A stretch of DNA of 64,000 bases from Streptomyces sp. TP-A0356 (GCF_001417775.1 NZ_BBZJ01000027.1:1-64000); one strand, 5' to 3'; numbered from the stretch's first letter, positions 41,917-51,688 are shown. Translations and numbers: made by a program. The notes: a model not told the origin generated them from the letters alone.

Positions 41917-44607
41917 GTGAAGAACGTCGTCTCCCGTCTCGTCCCGGACGGTTACCAGGCACCGTCCCGCATCGGCTACCGCTACCTCGACGACGCGATC
42001 CTGCTGGACGCCGAAGGTGCGTACACGCTGGTGAGCGTGCCGACCAGGAGCTGGGAGCTGATGAGCCCGCTCGACAAGCGGGCCGGGCTCGCCCAGGTGT
42101 ACGCCGGACTGTCGGGGCTGCCCCGCGGTGTGGCCCAGCAGACCCGGCTGATCACCACCGAGTTCCCGTTCAACGCCGACATGTGGGCCGAGCGGCTGGA
42201 CGAGCGGACGCAGAAGCACGGCATCCCCGCGCCCGGCTGGTCCACGCTCCTCGGCGACACCCGCGACCGCATCAACGACGCCGTCTGGCCGATCAAACGC
42301 GTCTACCTGGTGGTCCGCCTGGGCGACCGCGCCTCGTACAACGGCGCCTGGGGACGGATCCAGCGCATGTGGGATCAGGTCAGGAAGCCTCTCGACCTGG
42401 AGGACGAGATGCCGCCCCTCGACGAGATCGAGGTGTGGCACGACATGGCCGGCGACATCCGCAACACCCTGGCCGGGTCCCCGCTGCGCTGCCAGCCGGT
42501 GGGCCGCCAGGAGGCGGAGATGCTTCTGCTCCACCTCACCCACCCGGGCCTGCCCGCCCCCGACCCGTCCGCGGTGCCGCCGCAGCGCTACGGCCCGGGC
42601 GAGCTGCAGGCGCTGTGCGGCGGGGAGCTGACCCGGGAGCAGCTCGGGCGCATCGGCAAGTACGACTACAAGTGCCTGCGCCACGAGACGGTGACCGGGA
42701 CGTCGTACCAGATCTGGTTCGCCTTCTCGCTCGGCCCGGAGGAGATCAACTTCCCCGGCACCCTGTGGCTGCACCGCTCGGACGCGCTGCCCTTCCCCGT
42801 GGTGCAGTCGATCGGCTTCGAGATCCAGGAGCTGGCCGACACCCGCAAGGACGCGGACAAGGCGCTGCGCAACGTCGAGGAGCAGTTCTTCAACGACAAG
42901 GAAGCGGGCGTCTCGACCGATCTGACGTACCACCAGAAGCGTGAGCTCGCCACGCAGATGAAGTACCTGGTGGACCATCACCGCACGCCCTTCGTCCGGA
43001 TGCGGGCCCTGTTCGGGGTCTCGGCCTCCGACAAGGACCAACTGCGCGAGAACGCCCGTGACTTCGTCCGCGCCATGCGCGAGGCCGGGTACACGGTGGA
43101 CGCGCCGCCCACCCACCAGAAGTTCTTCTTCTACGAGTCCCTGCCCGGCGGCCGCCCGCTCGACACCGACTACATCCGGCGCGTCCCGCTGGACTACCTC
43201 GCCTCCGGGATGCCGCACATCTCACCCTCGGTGGGTGACGGCGAGGGCCTCTACCAGGGCTACACGATCGGAGCGGGCGGTCTGCCCGCCGAGCCGGTCT
43301 TCGTCGACCACATGCTCTACGCCACCCAGTCGCAGCTCGCCCCGACCGAGGGCGTGCCCGGCGACCCGGGCGGCGGCAAGACCGTCAGCCGCGGGCTCAA
43401 GCCGGTCTGGGAGGACGCGCTGCGCGGCATCACCCAGGTGGTGTGGGACCCGAAGGGCGACTACCTGGTCCTCAAGAAGTACGCCAGCGACCTGGGCCTC
43501 AACCCCGACAAGATCATCTGTGTCAACGTCTACGACGCCGAGCCGGGCATGCTCGACCCGGCCGCGCAGGCGGAGACCCCCGAGGACGCCGCGCAGCTGA
43601 TGCGCGAGACGCTGCTGCGACTGGTGCCCGACCTGCTCGCGGGCCAGAACGGCAGCGACTTCGGCGACGTCATCCGGCAGGCGGTGGGCGCGGCCATCTC
43701 GGAAGGCCACGGCTCGACCTACCTGATGCGGGTGGTGGAGATCCTGGAGGCCTGGGAGAAGCTGCCGCCCTCACCCGGCAACATCAACCAGGAGCGCTGC
43801 CGACAGTTCTCCGGCCCGCCCGGGCGCCGCTACCGCGAGGTGTCCCGGACCAAGCTCGGCCAGCTGGTCTTCGGCCGGGCGCCGCAGCCGTTCCGTATCC
43901 CCGTCGGCTACACGGTGATCTTCTGCACCCTGGGCCTGCAGATGCCGGACCCGGGCAAGCCGCCGGAGATGATGTCGGAGCGCGAGCTGCTGTCGGACGT
44001 GATCTCCGGTCTGATGGCGGACAACACGTGGAACATCATGGCCACCCTCGACCCGGCCATCCCCAAGGCGATCACCTGGGACGAGTGGCACACCAGCAAG
44101 GACAACCCGCGCGCCCGCACCCTCGTGGACCGCATCAAGCGCCTGGGCCGCTCCCGCAACACCTTCCTGCGGCTCATCTCGCAGTCGGCCGGCGACTTCG
44201 ACTCCAGCTTCGTCACCGGTGTCTGGGCCTTCGGAACGACGTCAAAGGACGAGGCCGCGAAGACGTGCGAGTTCCTCGGCGTCGAGCCGAACGGCGCGAA
44301 CGTCGGCACCATCCTGTCGCTCAGCGGCAGCGGCAAGGGCGTCTGCGTCCTCAAGGACCGCACGGGCAAACTCGCCCGGGTGAAGGTGGAGTTCATCCAT
44401 GACTTCGTGCTCGAGATCTTCGACACCAACCCCGAGAAGGACCCCGAGAAGATGACCCGCATCATCGCCGAGATCTTCGGCGAGGAGGCGGCGGGGGCGC
44501 GGCGGGAGATCGAGGCGAAGCGGGACGGCGCGAAGCAGGAGGCGGACAGCGGCCAGGAGAGCGAGGACGACGATCCGGTGCCGCCGGAGGCGTTGCTCAG
44601 GGTGTGA
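41917..44607 (+). CDS. VirB4/TcpF-like T4SS ATPase
   Basis: An 896-residue AAA-type ATPase. The N-terminal 400 residues are a VirB4-like regulatory/membrane-docking domain. GVPGDPGGGKTVSRG (about 479-493) is the Walker A loop, VVWDPKGDYLVLKKYA the adjacent conserved strand, and ITWDEWHTSKDNPRA (about 718) the Walker B region. LRLISQSAGDF follows as the sensor-type motif. It would power assembly or substrate transfer of the secretion-like machine on the cytoplasmic side. It is co-transcribed with the two small membrane proteins upstream. From memory it is the ATP/GTP-binding member of the cmd cluster. No coupling-protein (FtsK/VirD4) gene is present nearby. Confidence 0.88.
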   Translation: MKNVVSRLVPDGYQAPSRIGYRYLDDAILLDAEGAYTLVSVPTRSWELMSPLDKRAGLAQVYAGLSGLPRGVAQQTRLITTEFPFNADMWAERLDERTQKHGIPAPGWSTLLGDTRDRINDAVWPIKRVYLVVRLGDRASYNGAWGRIQRMWDQVRKPLDLEDEMPPLDEIEVWHDMAGDIRNTLAGSPLRCQPVGRQEAEMLLLHLTHPGLPAPDPSAVPPQRYGPGELQALCGGELTREQLGRIGKYDYKCLRHETVTGTSYQIWFAFSLGPEEINFPGTLWLHRSDALPFPVVQSIGFEIQELADTRKDADKALRNVEEQFFNDKEAGVSTDLTYHQKRELATQMKYLVDHHRTPFVRMRALFGVSASDKDQLRENARDFVRAMREAGYTVDAPPTHQKFFFYESLPGGRPLDTDYIRRVPLDYLASGMPHISPSVGDGEGLYQGYTIGAGGLPAEPVFVDHMLYATQSQLAPTEGVPGDPGGGKTVSRGLKPVWEDALRGITQVVWDPKGDYLVLKKYASDLGLNPDKIICVNVYDAEPGMLDPAAQAETPEDAAQLMRETLLRLVPDLLAGQNGSDFGDVIRQAVGAAISEGHGSTYLMRVVEILEAWEKLPPSPGNINQERCRQFSGPPGRRYREVSRTKLGQLVFGRAPQPFRIPVGYTVIFCTLGLQMPDPGKPPEMMSERELLSDVISGLMADNTWNIMATLDPAIPKAITWDEWHTSKDNPRARTLVDRIKRLGRSRNTFLRLISQSAGDFDSSFVTGVWAFGTTSKDEAAKTCEFLGVEPNGANVGTILSLSGSGKGVCVLKDRTGKLARVKVEFIHDFVLEIFDTNPEKDPEKMTRIIAEIFGEEAAGARREIEAKRDGAKQEADSGQESEDDDPVPPEALLRV

Positions 44608-44657
44608 GGGGCGGTCGCCCCGCGGGGTGCGGGACGACCGGCCGGTGCGTCGGGGTT

Positions 44658-45233
44658 CTAGGACGCCGACGTGTCGTAGACGAGGCGGATGATCCGGCCG
44701 CGGGAGGCGTCGGTGCCGTTGCCGATGGCCTGGCCGGTGAGCCACTTCCCGTCGGTGGTCTTCACCTTGAAGGCGAACTTGTAGTCGGCGTTGCCCTCGC
44801 GGGGGACCGAGTCGGCCCGGGTGACCGTAAGGCTCGACGCGACCACCGTGTCGTCCCGGGTGATCGCCTTGAAGAAGGCGGTCTTCTGGGGCTTGCCGAG
44901 CTGGCCCGGGTAGACCACCGCGTAGCCCTTGTTGTTGCGGTCCGCCCACCCGGGATCACCGGCGGTACGAGGTGTGTAGGCGAAGTCGAGGGAGTTGTCG
45001 GCGCTGTCCGGCATCCAGTTGCGGTACCGGCCGTCCTGCGGAGTACGCAACGCGTCGAGGAGGTTGACGACCTGCATGCGCCAGGGAGCGTCGTGGTACG
45101 GGTCCGCCTGTGCGGTCGGCGAGGAGGACGCGGTGTCCTTGGAACCGGACGCGTCGCCGCTCCCGCACCCCGCGAGCGCCAGCAGCGCCGCCGTGATGGC
45201 CAGCGCACCTGTGGTTCGGCTTGCCTTCAACAC
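44658..45233 (-). CDS. Lipoprotein, NTF2-like accessory of the T4SS-like locus
   Basis: A 191-residue lipoprotein. The signal ends in a lipobox, ALLALAGCGSG, so Cys22 is probably lipidated. The mature part has the order WRMQVVNLLDALRTPQ, then LDFAYTPRTAGDPGW, then KVKTTDGKWLTGQAIGNG...RIIRLVYD. The same order is found in the 218-residue neighbour at 45280-45936, so the two are paralogues. It is transcribed convergently with the VirB4-like gene. Probably an extracytoplasmic subunit. GTG start, GGAG at eight bases. Function unknown. Confidence 0.72.
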   Translation of the reverse strand: MLKASRTTGALAITAALLALAGCGSGDASGSKDTASSSPTAQADPYHDAPWRMQVVNLLDALRTPQDGRYRNWMPDSADNSLDFAYTPRTAGDPGWADRNNKGYAVVYPGQLGKPQKTAFFKAITRDDTVVASSLTVTRADSVPREGNADYKFAFKVKTTDGKWLTGQAIGNGTDASRGRIIRLVYDTSAS

Positions 45234-45279
45234 ACCGTCTCCGTTCCGGACTGTGGGGAATGGGTCGTTCGTACGGGGG

Positions 45280-45936
45280 TCAGCCGTGGGAGGCCGTGTT
45301 CGCCGACGGGTACACGAGGCGCAGGATCACCGTGGCACCGTCCGGCTTGGTGTAGCCCTCGGCCCGGCCCTCCAGCCAGGCATCGCCGTTGGCGGCGCGG
45401 GTCTTGACGACGAAGTTCACCGTCCAACTCTGGTCGGTGCCCGTGGACTTCGATACCGCGAGGCTGGACGGCTGCACCGCTCCGCCGCGGGACACGGCGG
45501 TGAGCACGGCCGTCCTGTCCGCTGCCGAGATATCACGGTAGGGCACGTGTGCCAGGCCGTCCGGTCGGTTCGCGCCCGGGTCGCGGGAGGAGAGCGGGGT
45601 GTAGGTCAGGCCGTCCACCACCCCGGCGGCCCCGGGGAACCACGCGTCGCCGCGACCCCGGGCCGCATCGTCGAGGAAGGCGGTGAGTCGGCTCCGCCAG
45701 ACCGCCGGACCGCCGGCCGAGGGGGAACTGCTTCCCGTGGAGGTGCCGTTGACGGCCGTGGGCGGGCTCGGCATGTTCTGCTGGACGAAGAGGAAGCTTC
45801 CGCCGACGAAGAGCGCCATCAGGCCGAGCACCGCGCCGAAGAAGATCAGCACCGGCTTGGAGCCACGGCGCAGATTGTCGAGCGCCGCCTGGTGGATCGA
45901 CTGTGTCCCCTCGCGCCCCCGGCCGTCGTACCTCAT
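45280..45936 (-). CDS. Bitopic membrane protein, paralogue of the adjacent lipoprotein
   Basis: A 218-residue protein with a 30-residue cytoplasmic N-terminus, one membrane helix (KPVLIFFGAVLGLMALFVGGSFLFV) and an extracellular domain. Shared landmarks with the lipoprotein next door are VWRSRLTAFLDDAARG, VDGLTYTPLSSRDPG and the closing VVKTRAANGDAWLEGRAEGY...VILRLVYP. A gene duplication that diverged in membrane anchoring (TM versus lipid) is the simplest account. The ATG at 45936 has AAGGGGGCG upstream; an ATG/GTG further upstream in the frame is unlikely. It is divergent from the VirB6-like gene, sharing the operator at 46035. Confidence 0.72.
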   Translation of the reverse strand: MRYDGRGREGTQSIHQAALDNLRRGSKPVLIFFGAVLGLMALFVGGSFLFVQQNMPSPPTAVNGTSTGSSSPSAGGPAVWRSRLTAFLDDAARGRGDAWFPGAAGVVDGLTYTPLSSRDPGANRPDGLAHVPYRDISAADRTAVLTAVSRGGAVQPSSLAVSKSTGTDQSWTVNFVVKTRAANGDAWLEGRAEGYTKPDGATVILRLVYPSANTASHG

Positions 45937-46024
45937 CGCTCGCCCCCTTGCCGCACGTCTCTCGCACGCCGCCGCCCGGCTCATGCGCCCCTGAAAGTGC
46001 GCCAGTTGTGTCGGAACCGCGTGC

Positions 46025-46048
46025 TACCGTCTGAGTGTATAGACACTC
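46025..46048 (+). promoter_or_regulatory. Operator and promoter before the VirB6-like gene
   Basis: TACCGT (46025-46030) looks like the -10 box. GTGTATAGACAC follows at 46035-46046 within the longer palindrome GAGTGTATAGACACTC (46033-46048). This is identical in sequence to the two copies in front of the sugar operon. It lies 35 bp before the ATG. Confidence 0.72.
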
Positions 46049-46082
46049 GAGAAGATAGTCCTAGGAGTCACGGGGGATCCAC

Positions 46083-48983
46083 ATGGCCATCGCCTCGACA
46101 GCCGAGGCCCGCACCAGGATGACGTCGTTCCGTGACGTCCCTGCCGTGCGGCGGCCCCGATCCGACGACGGACGTGCCCGAAGGCGCGTGGTCCGCCGAC
46201 GGGTCGGGGCCGTCCTGCTGACGGTGTTGTCCACGTTCACGCTGTGGTTCACGATGGCCACGCCCTCCCAGGCGATCACCGACGACCTGATCTCGATCTG
46301 CGGCCCGATGAACGTCCCGGTGCCCGAGAACCGCAGCTCGGGCATCGAGGCCTTCTTCGGCACCAACAAGCCGGATCCATCCATACCGCCGTCGGAGTTC
46401 GAGACCTACATCCCCAAGGCGGACAAGCCGTACGACGGACCGGCGCCCTCCTTCCACCGTTACGGGATGTCGGGCCTCACCTGGAACGTCTTCGGCTGGA
46501 ACCCGGGCTGCTTCTCGGTCAGCCGGTTCATCAGCTTCGTACCCAACACCATCTTCAACGTCTCCAAGACCTTCGCCGCCTTCACCATGGCCCTGCTCGG
46601 GTGGTCCTTCGGCAAGGACCCCTTCAGCTTCCTGGAAGGGCCCATCGGCAGCGTGGCGGGAGCCATGTCGAACATCGCCACTCCGTTCCTGGGTCTGGTC
46701 GGGGCGCTGGGCGGTATCTATCTGGGCGTCACGAACTGGGGTCCCAACGGACGGGTCACCGCCGTGCTGAAGGGGTTCGGCTGGATGATCCTGATCACCG
46801 GGCTCTTCTTCTGGTTCCAGGCCAATCCGACGCTAGTCGGCACCAAGATCAACGGAATCGTCGGTGACGTGACGTCCACCGGCTTCAAGTCGCTCGCGGA
46901 CCTGCCGACCACCGGAGGCGCCGACCAGACGTCCCTGTGCAACAAGGCCGCCACCGACGGCTCCGCGTCCGCCTCCTCCTGCGTCCAGGACGCCCTGTGG
47001 GTGCCGCTGGTCTACGACCCCTGGCTGTACGGCCAGGTGGGCAACGACGCCGCGGCGGCCAAGAAGTGGGGCCCCGAGATGCTCAACGCCCAGTTCGTGG
47101 GCGTGACCGCGCAGGGCCGGATCGATGACAAGGGCGCGAAGGTCGTCAAGAAGTCCGTCGAGTGGAACGGCACCGACGACGAGGTCGGCGGCGGATCGAA
47201 GTCCGGCTCCAAGGCCTGGGACGGCAACTTCGTCGACGACGTGCCCTATATGAAGCTGTGGGCGAACGACCTGTGTCACGAGGACGGCGACCAGAACCTC
47301 CGGATCTGCTTCGGTGGTGAGGACTCTGGCTGGTTCTCCGACAACAAGCGCAAGGTGAAGCCCGAGGACGAGAACGCCATCGCCATCGCGGGCGGCAGCG
47401 ACTACATGGCTCGGCTCTCGGCGGCCGGTATGAGCGTGATGGGCGGCCTCGTCATCAACGCGTCCGTCTACTTCATCTGCGCCATGCTCCTGGCGGCCAA
47501 GCTCGGCGTGTTCGTACTGATGATCTTCGCGCCGATGTACCTACTGCTGGGCATCTTCCCCGGGCCCTCCAGAGTGGCCGCGATCAAGCTGGGCGAGTTG
47601 CTCCTGACCAATCTGTTCCGACAGGTCGGCTGGGGTATCGGCCTGGTGATCGTCACCTATCTGGACACGCTCATCCTCGCCCCCGGCGGCGACCAGAACT
47701 GGGTGCTGAAGATCCTCACCTGCGCCCTGATGACCGTCCTGCTCGGCGTCTACGCCAAGCCCGCGATGCGGGCCCTGTCCGGCATGGCGATGGGCGACAA
47801 GGACGCGGGCGACGCCATCGTCGGCGTCGGGGCCGACTTCGCGAAGAAGGTCGCCCAGACCACCGCGCAGGCGGGCATGGCGGTCGCGAGCAGCGGCGCC
47901 AGCCTGGCCGCCGGGGCGGCCACGGGTGCCGTGTCCGCCGGGGCCGCGGTCAAGGGAGCGTCCGTCGCCGCCAAGGCGTCCGGACGCAGCCTCACCGCCT
48001 CGGAAGGGTTCAGGGCGGCCGGCCGGGGCCTGCTCAAGAACGCGCCGAACCTGGGCAAGCGGACGCGTTCGGCGATCGGCAAGTTCAACTCCGCCAAGGA
48101 CGCGGGCAAGGAGAGCTACGAGAGCAAGGACCAGCGCCGGGAGGAGAAGGACGCGATCCAGGCGCTCCAGCGGAGCGAGGCGGCACGCGAGGGCCTGGCC
48201 CTGCGCCGCGTCCAGCGCTCCTACGGCGAGGCCCACAACGCGGCGAAGGAGGCGATCGCGGAGCGCCGGCGCATGGGCGACAACGCCGGAGCGGACGCCT
48301 TGGAACGCCAGCACTACGAGTCGCTGCGCGATCCCCGCAGCGGTGCCCGGCACCCCGACGACCCGATGCACCCCAGCAACCTGCGGCGCACCGCGACCGG
48401 CGGGGTGGACCCCGAGCGGCGGGTGCGTCCCACCCGGCGGGGCGAGGAGATGCTGGCGGACACCTTCTCAAGCCCCCAGCAGGCGGCGAGCAACCTCGAC
48501 CGTGTGCTGTCCCTGTACGGCAACGCAGCGCACATCGACCACAACCACCAGGCGGGCGTCGCCCTGCGGAGCCTCGCCGTGCAACTCGGGTCCGGCGGCC
48601 CGCACACCGAGGCCGCCCGGGTGTCCGCCGCGCAGGCGGTCGCGCGGTACGGGCTGCCGGACAAGATCGACGCCGTCGGTCTGCCCGCCAACACACAGGT
48701 CACCTTCGAGGTGATCTCGCGGGTCGCCAACGAACTGCCGGTGACGCCCTCGCGCGAGGCGCTCTCGGAGCGCGGGCGCATGGAGTTCCTCAACCGCGTC
48801 GAGTCGCTGGCCCTGCAGATCCCGGTGGCCACGTCGATGTCCACGGCGCTGAACGAGCTGCGGGAGACGCTCGCCAACATGAAGGCGCCCGCCTCCCAGG
48901 TGGAGCAGGCACTGCGGAGCGTCCGGCAGGCGGCAGGCCTGGACGAGGGCGCCCTGAACGGAAGGGGAGGCACACGCGGATGA
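46083..48983 (+). CDS. VirB6/TcpH-like polytopic membrane protein
   Basis: A 966-residue protein. A signal-like helix (VGAVLLTVLSTFTLWFTMATPSQA) is followed by about 70 extracellular residues. Several membrane helices run at about 155-265 (SKTFAAFTMALLGW, GFGWMILITGLFFWF), then a large extracellular loop of about 180 residues with several Cys, then four or five helices at about 450-570 (GGLVINASVYFICAMLLAAKLGVFVLMIFAPMYLLLGIF and after). A long Ala-rich, charged cytoplasmic tail of about 390 residues ends the protein. This matches VirB6/TrbL/TcpH, the inner-membrane channel. It overlaps the next gene by ATGA. It has its own operator-bearing promoter. Confidence 0.82.
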   Translation: MAIASTAEARTRMTSFRDVPAVRRPRSDDGRARRRVVRRRVGAVLLTVLSTFTLWFTMATPSQAITDDLISICGPMNVPVPENRSSGIEAFFGTNKPDPSIPPSEFETYIPKADKPYDGPAPSFHRYGMSGLTWNVFGWNPGCFSVSRFISFVPNTIFNVSKTFAAFTMALLGWSFGKDPFSFLEGPIGSVAGAMSNIATPFLGLVGALGGIYLGVTNWGPNGRVTAVLKGFGWMILITGLFFWFQANPTLVGTKINGIVGDVTSTGFKSLADLPTTGGADQTSLCNKAATDGSASASSCVQDALWVPLVYDPWLYGQVGNDAAAAKKWGPEMLNAQFVGVTAQGRIDDKGAKVVKKSVEWNGTDDEVGGGSKSGSKAWDGNFVDDVPYMKLWANDLCHEDGDQNLRICFGGEDSGWFSDNKRKVKPEDENAIAIAGGSDYMARLSAAGMSVMGGLVINASVYFICAMLLAAKLGVFVLMIFAPMYLLLGIFPGPSRVAAIKLGELLLTNLFRQVGWGIGLVIVTYLDTLILAPGGDQNWVLKILTCALMTVLLGVYAKPAMRALSGMAMGDKDAGDAIVGVGADFAKKVAQTTAQAGMAVASSGASLAAGAATGAVSAGAAVKGASVAAKASGRSLTASEGFRAAGRGLLKNAPNLGKRTRSAIGKFNSAKDAGKESYESKDQRREEKDAIQALQRSEAAREGLALRRVQRSYGEAHNAAKEAIAERRRMGDNAGADALERQHYESLRDPRSGARHPDDPMHPSNLRRTATGGVDPERRVRPTRRGEEMLADTFSSPQQAASNLDRVLSLYGNAAHIDHNHQAGVALRSLAVQLGSGGPHTEAARVSAAQAVARYGLPDKIDAVGLPANTQVTFEVISRVANELPVTPSREALSERGRMEFLNRVESLALQIPVATSMSTALNELRETLANMKAPASQVEQALRSVRQAAGLDEGALNGRGGTRG

Positions 48984-49549
48984 CCCACCGCGGCAGACGG
49001 CTCGCCCTGGCGTTCATCGCCCTGGTCGTCCTCGGGCTGGTCCTCAACAACATCGCCGGCCGGACGCGTTCCGGCCAGGGGCAGGCGGGCGGCGAGGCCA
49101 CGGCCCCGGCCGCCCGCCCGCTCGCCCCGCTGTACGTGCCCCGTCCGGCATCGCTGATCTCCGGCGGCTACGGCGGATCGCTGTCCAGCGGGGCGACGCC
49201 GCAGGAGGTGGCGCGGGCGTTCGCCGGGTCCTACGTGAAGTACGCCCCGGACCGCACATCGCCGGGATCCTTCGTCGACCGGCTGCCGCGGCTCGCGCCC
49301 GGCGCCCGTACGCGGGTGCGCGGACAGCTGGCCCGCGACTGGCGGGACCACCTGTCGAAGCTGTCGGGCGCCACCGCCACGGGCGCCGTCAGCGATCCGA
49401 AGAAGGGCGCGGGGCAGGACGGGAGCACCGAGGTCACCGTGGACTTCGTCAAGGGAAAGGGCTCCTCGAACCTACTGCACGTCACGCTCGGCCTGGAACA
49501 GGGCGACGCCGGCTGGGTCGTCACGTCCGTATCGCTGGAAGAGGGGTGA
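48980..49549 (+). CDS. Bitopic NTF2-like protein
   Basis: A 189-residue protein with one N-terminal membrane helix (LALAFIALVVLGLVLNNIAG), a linker, and an extracellular domain starting ATPQEVARAFAGSYVKYAPD and continuing FVDRLPRLAPGARTRVRGQL. The same arrangement (DPESVAAAYVQAYVRHG...AYLDRIKPYATAAYVKKL) is seen in the lipoprotein at 55267-55866, so both probably share an NTF2/VirB8-like fold. It is translated by ATGA coupling after the VirB6-like protein. Likely an outer-face subunit of the secretion-like complex. Confidence 0.7.
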   Translation: MTHRGRRLALAFIALVVLGLVLNNIAGRTRSGQGQAGGEATAPAARPLAPLYVPRPASLISGGYGGSLSSGATPQEVARAFAGSYVKYAPDRTSPGSFVDRLPRLAPGARTRVRGQLARDWRDHLSKLSGATATGAVSDPKKGAGQDGSTEVTVDFVKGKGSSNLLHVTLGLEQGDAGWVVTSVSLEEG

Positions 49550-50058
49550 GGACCGTGCCGGGTCCGACGGCAGCGGCGAAGGGCGCGAAGAAGAAGACGG
49601 CGCGCGACAGGGCGGGCGAGGGTCGGCGGAGCGGGACGGGTGACCGTGCGGCGGACGGACCACGGCGGCTGCGGCGGCCCGTCTCGCCCGCGGCCGCCAA
49701 GGTGCTGGAGCATGTGAAGGTCCTCTTCGCGTTCCTGGTCTGGATCTCCCTCGTACGACAGCAGGCGTCCGCGATCGTGAACTGGCAGCTGTACTACGCC
49801 CACGCGCTGGTGGCGACCGGGGCGCTGGCCGTCGGCAGCGTCGTCGTGGTGTACACCTATCCGCCGCGGACTCCGCGCTGGCGCACGATCGTATGGACGT
49901 TCTTCGCCTCGTCCGCGGGCGGCGCGCTTGTCTATGCGGCGCTCGGCGGGCGGGCCGGCCTGCTGGGCGCCCTGCTCAGCGGTGCGCTGCTGCTGTGGGC
50001 GCGCGGCGAGGAACACGGCCGCCGCGCGGTCCGCCGACTGCGGCAACGGCGCTCGTAA
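49546..50058 (+). CDS. Small polytopic membrane protein of the T4SS-like operon
   Basis: A 170-residue protein with about 60 basic N-terminal residues (Lys/Arg/Gly-rich, probably cytoplasmic). Three or four hydrophobic helices follow (VLFAFLVWISLV, WQLYYAHALVATGALAVGSVVVVYTY, TIVWTFFASSAGGALVYAAL and GLLGALLSGALLLW). The start overlaps the previous stop by GTGA; a GTG at 49555 is possible. No family is recognised. Its position in the VirB6-like operon suggests an integral subunit or chaperone. Confidence 0.68.
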   Translation: MRTVPGPTAAAKGAKKKTARDRAGEGRRSGTGDRAADGPRRLRRPVSPAAAKVLEHVKVLFAFLVWISLVRQQASAIVNWQLYYAHALVATGALAVGSVVVVYTYPPRTPRWRTIVWTFFASSAGGALVYAALGGRAGLLGALLSGALLLWARGEEHGRRAVRRLRQRRS

Positions 50059-50062
50059 GGGG

Positions 50063-50641
50063 TCAGGCGCCACGCTGTTGCCCCAGGAGACGGGCCTGGT
50101 TCCGCTTCAGCTCGGCGAACCGCTGCCGGGCGTACGCGGCGATCTCGTCACTGGGGAACGGCACCATCGACAGGTGCTGGTCGTAGTTCCCCTCCGACCA
50201 CCGGGCGGCCGTGATCTCGTAGCCCGAGACATGCGCGCACAACTGGAGCAGGATCGGCGGCATCTGCGGTTCGTTCAAGAGGTCCGCGTGCTTGATGACG
50301 AGGTCCCGCATGGCCTGGATGTTCGGCAGGAAGACGGTCGTGACCCACAGACGCCATTCGGCGAGTTCCTCGTCGGTGGGCGGTATCTCGTGGTCGAACG
50401 GTGATCTGCCGTCGGGGCGGACGTTGCGCTCCTTGAACGCCACGAAGATACGGCTGTTGGCCTCCGTGAGGGCGAACAGGGGCCCGTAGAAGTCGCAGAG
50501 CTGCCGGTTCACCCGGGCGAGGCGTTCGTGGCGCTGCGCGAGGCGCAGGCTGTTGAGATACGTGACGACATAGCCGGCGAACGCCAGCCCGATCGTGACA
50601 ACCACAGCGATCATGAGGAGCGATGCTAGTCCCGGGGCCAT
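50063..50641 (-). CDS. Hypothetical membrane-anchored protein
   Basis: About 192 residues: one N-terminal membrane helix (LASLLMIAVVVTIGLAFAGYVVTYL), then a soluble, mostly helical domain (RHERLARVNRQLCDFYGPLFALTEANSRIFVAF, then WRLWVTTVFLPNIQAMRDLVIKHADLL). Such a layout (single anchor plus helical domain) is frequent in Streptomyces proteins of unknown function. The start is unclear: ATGs at 50641 and 50614 and a GTG at 50680 are possible, none with a clear Shine-Dalgarno. It is convergent with the preceding membrane-protein gene. No role can be assigned. Confidence 0.6.
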   Translation of the reverse strand: MAPGLASLLMIAVVVTIGLAFAGYVVTYLNSLRLAQRHERLARVNRQLCDFYGPLFALTEANSRIFVAFKERNVRPDGRSPFDHEIPPTDEELAEWRLWVTTVFLPNIQAMRDLVIKHADLLNEPQMPPILLQLCAHVSGYEITAARWSEGNYDQHLSMVPFPSDEIAAYARQRFAELKRNQARLLGQQRGA

Positions 50642-50777
50642 CGCCGCGGACGGCGAGCGCCCCAACCCCGGGCGGACCACCGCCGGGGGCGCCCGCCGCA
50701 GGCGTGCGTCACCCCGGGACCGGGCCGGTGCCGGCCGCGGGACACCTCGTCCTCGTGGGGCCCGCGGTGGCCGGCCG

Positions 50778-51671
50778 TCACGCCGGATAGCGTGCCGCGA
50801 GGTCCTTGCCCCGAGGGGTGTCAGGCTCCGGGGACTCCTGGGCCAGGGTGATCAGCTCGTCGAGGTTGAGGACACTGCCGTTGTCGTCCACGACCACCCG
50901 GTCCCGCAGCGCGAGCAGGCACGAAGTGCGATACGCCTTCGGCCAACTGCGGTTGATGTTCCGCCACACCGACAGGGAGCCCTCCTCCCAGGTGACGCCG
51001 GGCGCCGGGGGCGGGGCCGGTGCCTCGGCGGGCTGCGCCGGTGCCGGGGCCGCAGCGGGCGGCGAGGCGGCGGCCCGCCGGTGCTCCGGCGCCGGCTGAG
51101 GCGCCGGCTGAGGCGCGGGTGCGGACGCCACCGGCACCTGGGGCTCCTCGACGGGCGCCACGGCCTCCGACACGGCCGCCGCCCGCTCCCGTGCGGCCCG
51201 CTCACCGCGCGTCCCGGCGCTCCCCCGCTCACGCTCCCCGGAGTCGCTGATGTGCAGCACCCGCGGCTCACCGGACTCCCCCGCGGTCAGCAGCAGCCGC
51301 ACTCCGTGCCCCACCAGCGACTGCGCCCTCTCCAGCACGTCACGCGCCCTGCGATGCACCAACCGCTCGGTGTGGAAGGGGCGTTCGTCGCTGCCGCCCT
51401 CTCCGTTCGCAACCCGCACCACGAGCCGGGCCCGGCCCCGCTCCCCGTCGACGTGCGCGTGCGCCAGCACGCCGGTCACCGGTGTGCACGCGGAGAGGTC
51501 GGCCGCCAGCCGGGCGGTCGAACCCCCGGGAGCCGACATCAGCCACAGGTCGACGGCCGTCCGCTCGACCTCGGCCAGCCAGTCGTCGTAGGGCCGGTCC
51601 CCCGTCGGGCCGACCGCCTGAACGGCCAGGCCGACCCAGGCCGTCATGCCCGCGCTGCTCGCGTTGCTCAT
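50778..51671 (-). CDS. Hypothetical protein of the T4SS-like regulon
   Basis: A 297-residue soluble protein. The N-terminal half (about 1-145) looks globular (DDWLAEVERTAVDLWLMSAPGG, TGVLAHAHVDGERGRARLVVRV, GHGVRLLLTAG). A Pro/Ala-rich linker follows (about 165-220). The C-terminal 70 residues form a second small domain (VWRNINRSWPKAYRTSCLLALRDRVVVDDNGSVLNLDELITLA). I recognise no family. The ATG has GGGGGGA upstream. Its promoter bears a clear copy of the shared operator, which ties it to the secretion-like system. Confidence 0.68.
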   Translation of the reverse strand: MSNASSAGMTAWVGLAVQAVGPTGDRPYDDWLAEVERTAVDLWLMSAPGGSTARLAADLSACTPVTGVLAHAHVDGERGRARLVVRVANGEGGSDERPFHTERLVHRRARDVLERAQSLVGHGVRLLLTAGESGEPRVLHISDSGERERGSAGTRGERAARERAAAVSEAVAPVEEPQVPVASAPAPQPAPQPAPEHRRAAASPPAAAPAPAQPAEAPAPPPAPGVTWEEGSLSVWRNINRSWPKAYRTSCLLALRDRVVVDDNGSVLNLDELITLAQESPEPDTPRGKDLAARYPA

Positions 51672-51688
51672 GGAGTCCCCCCAAGGTT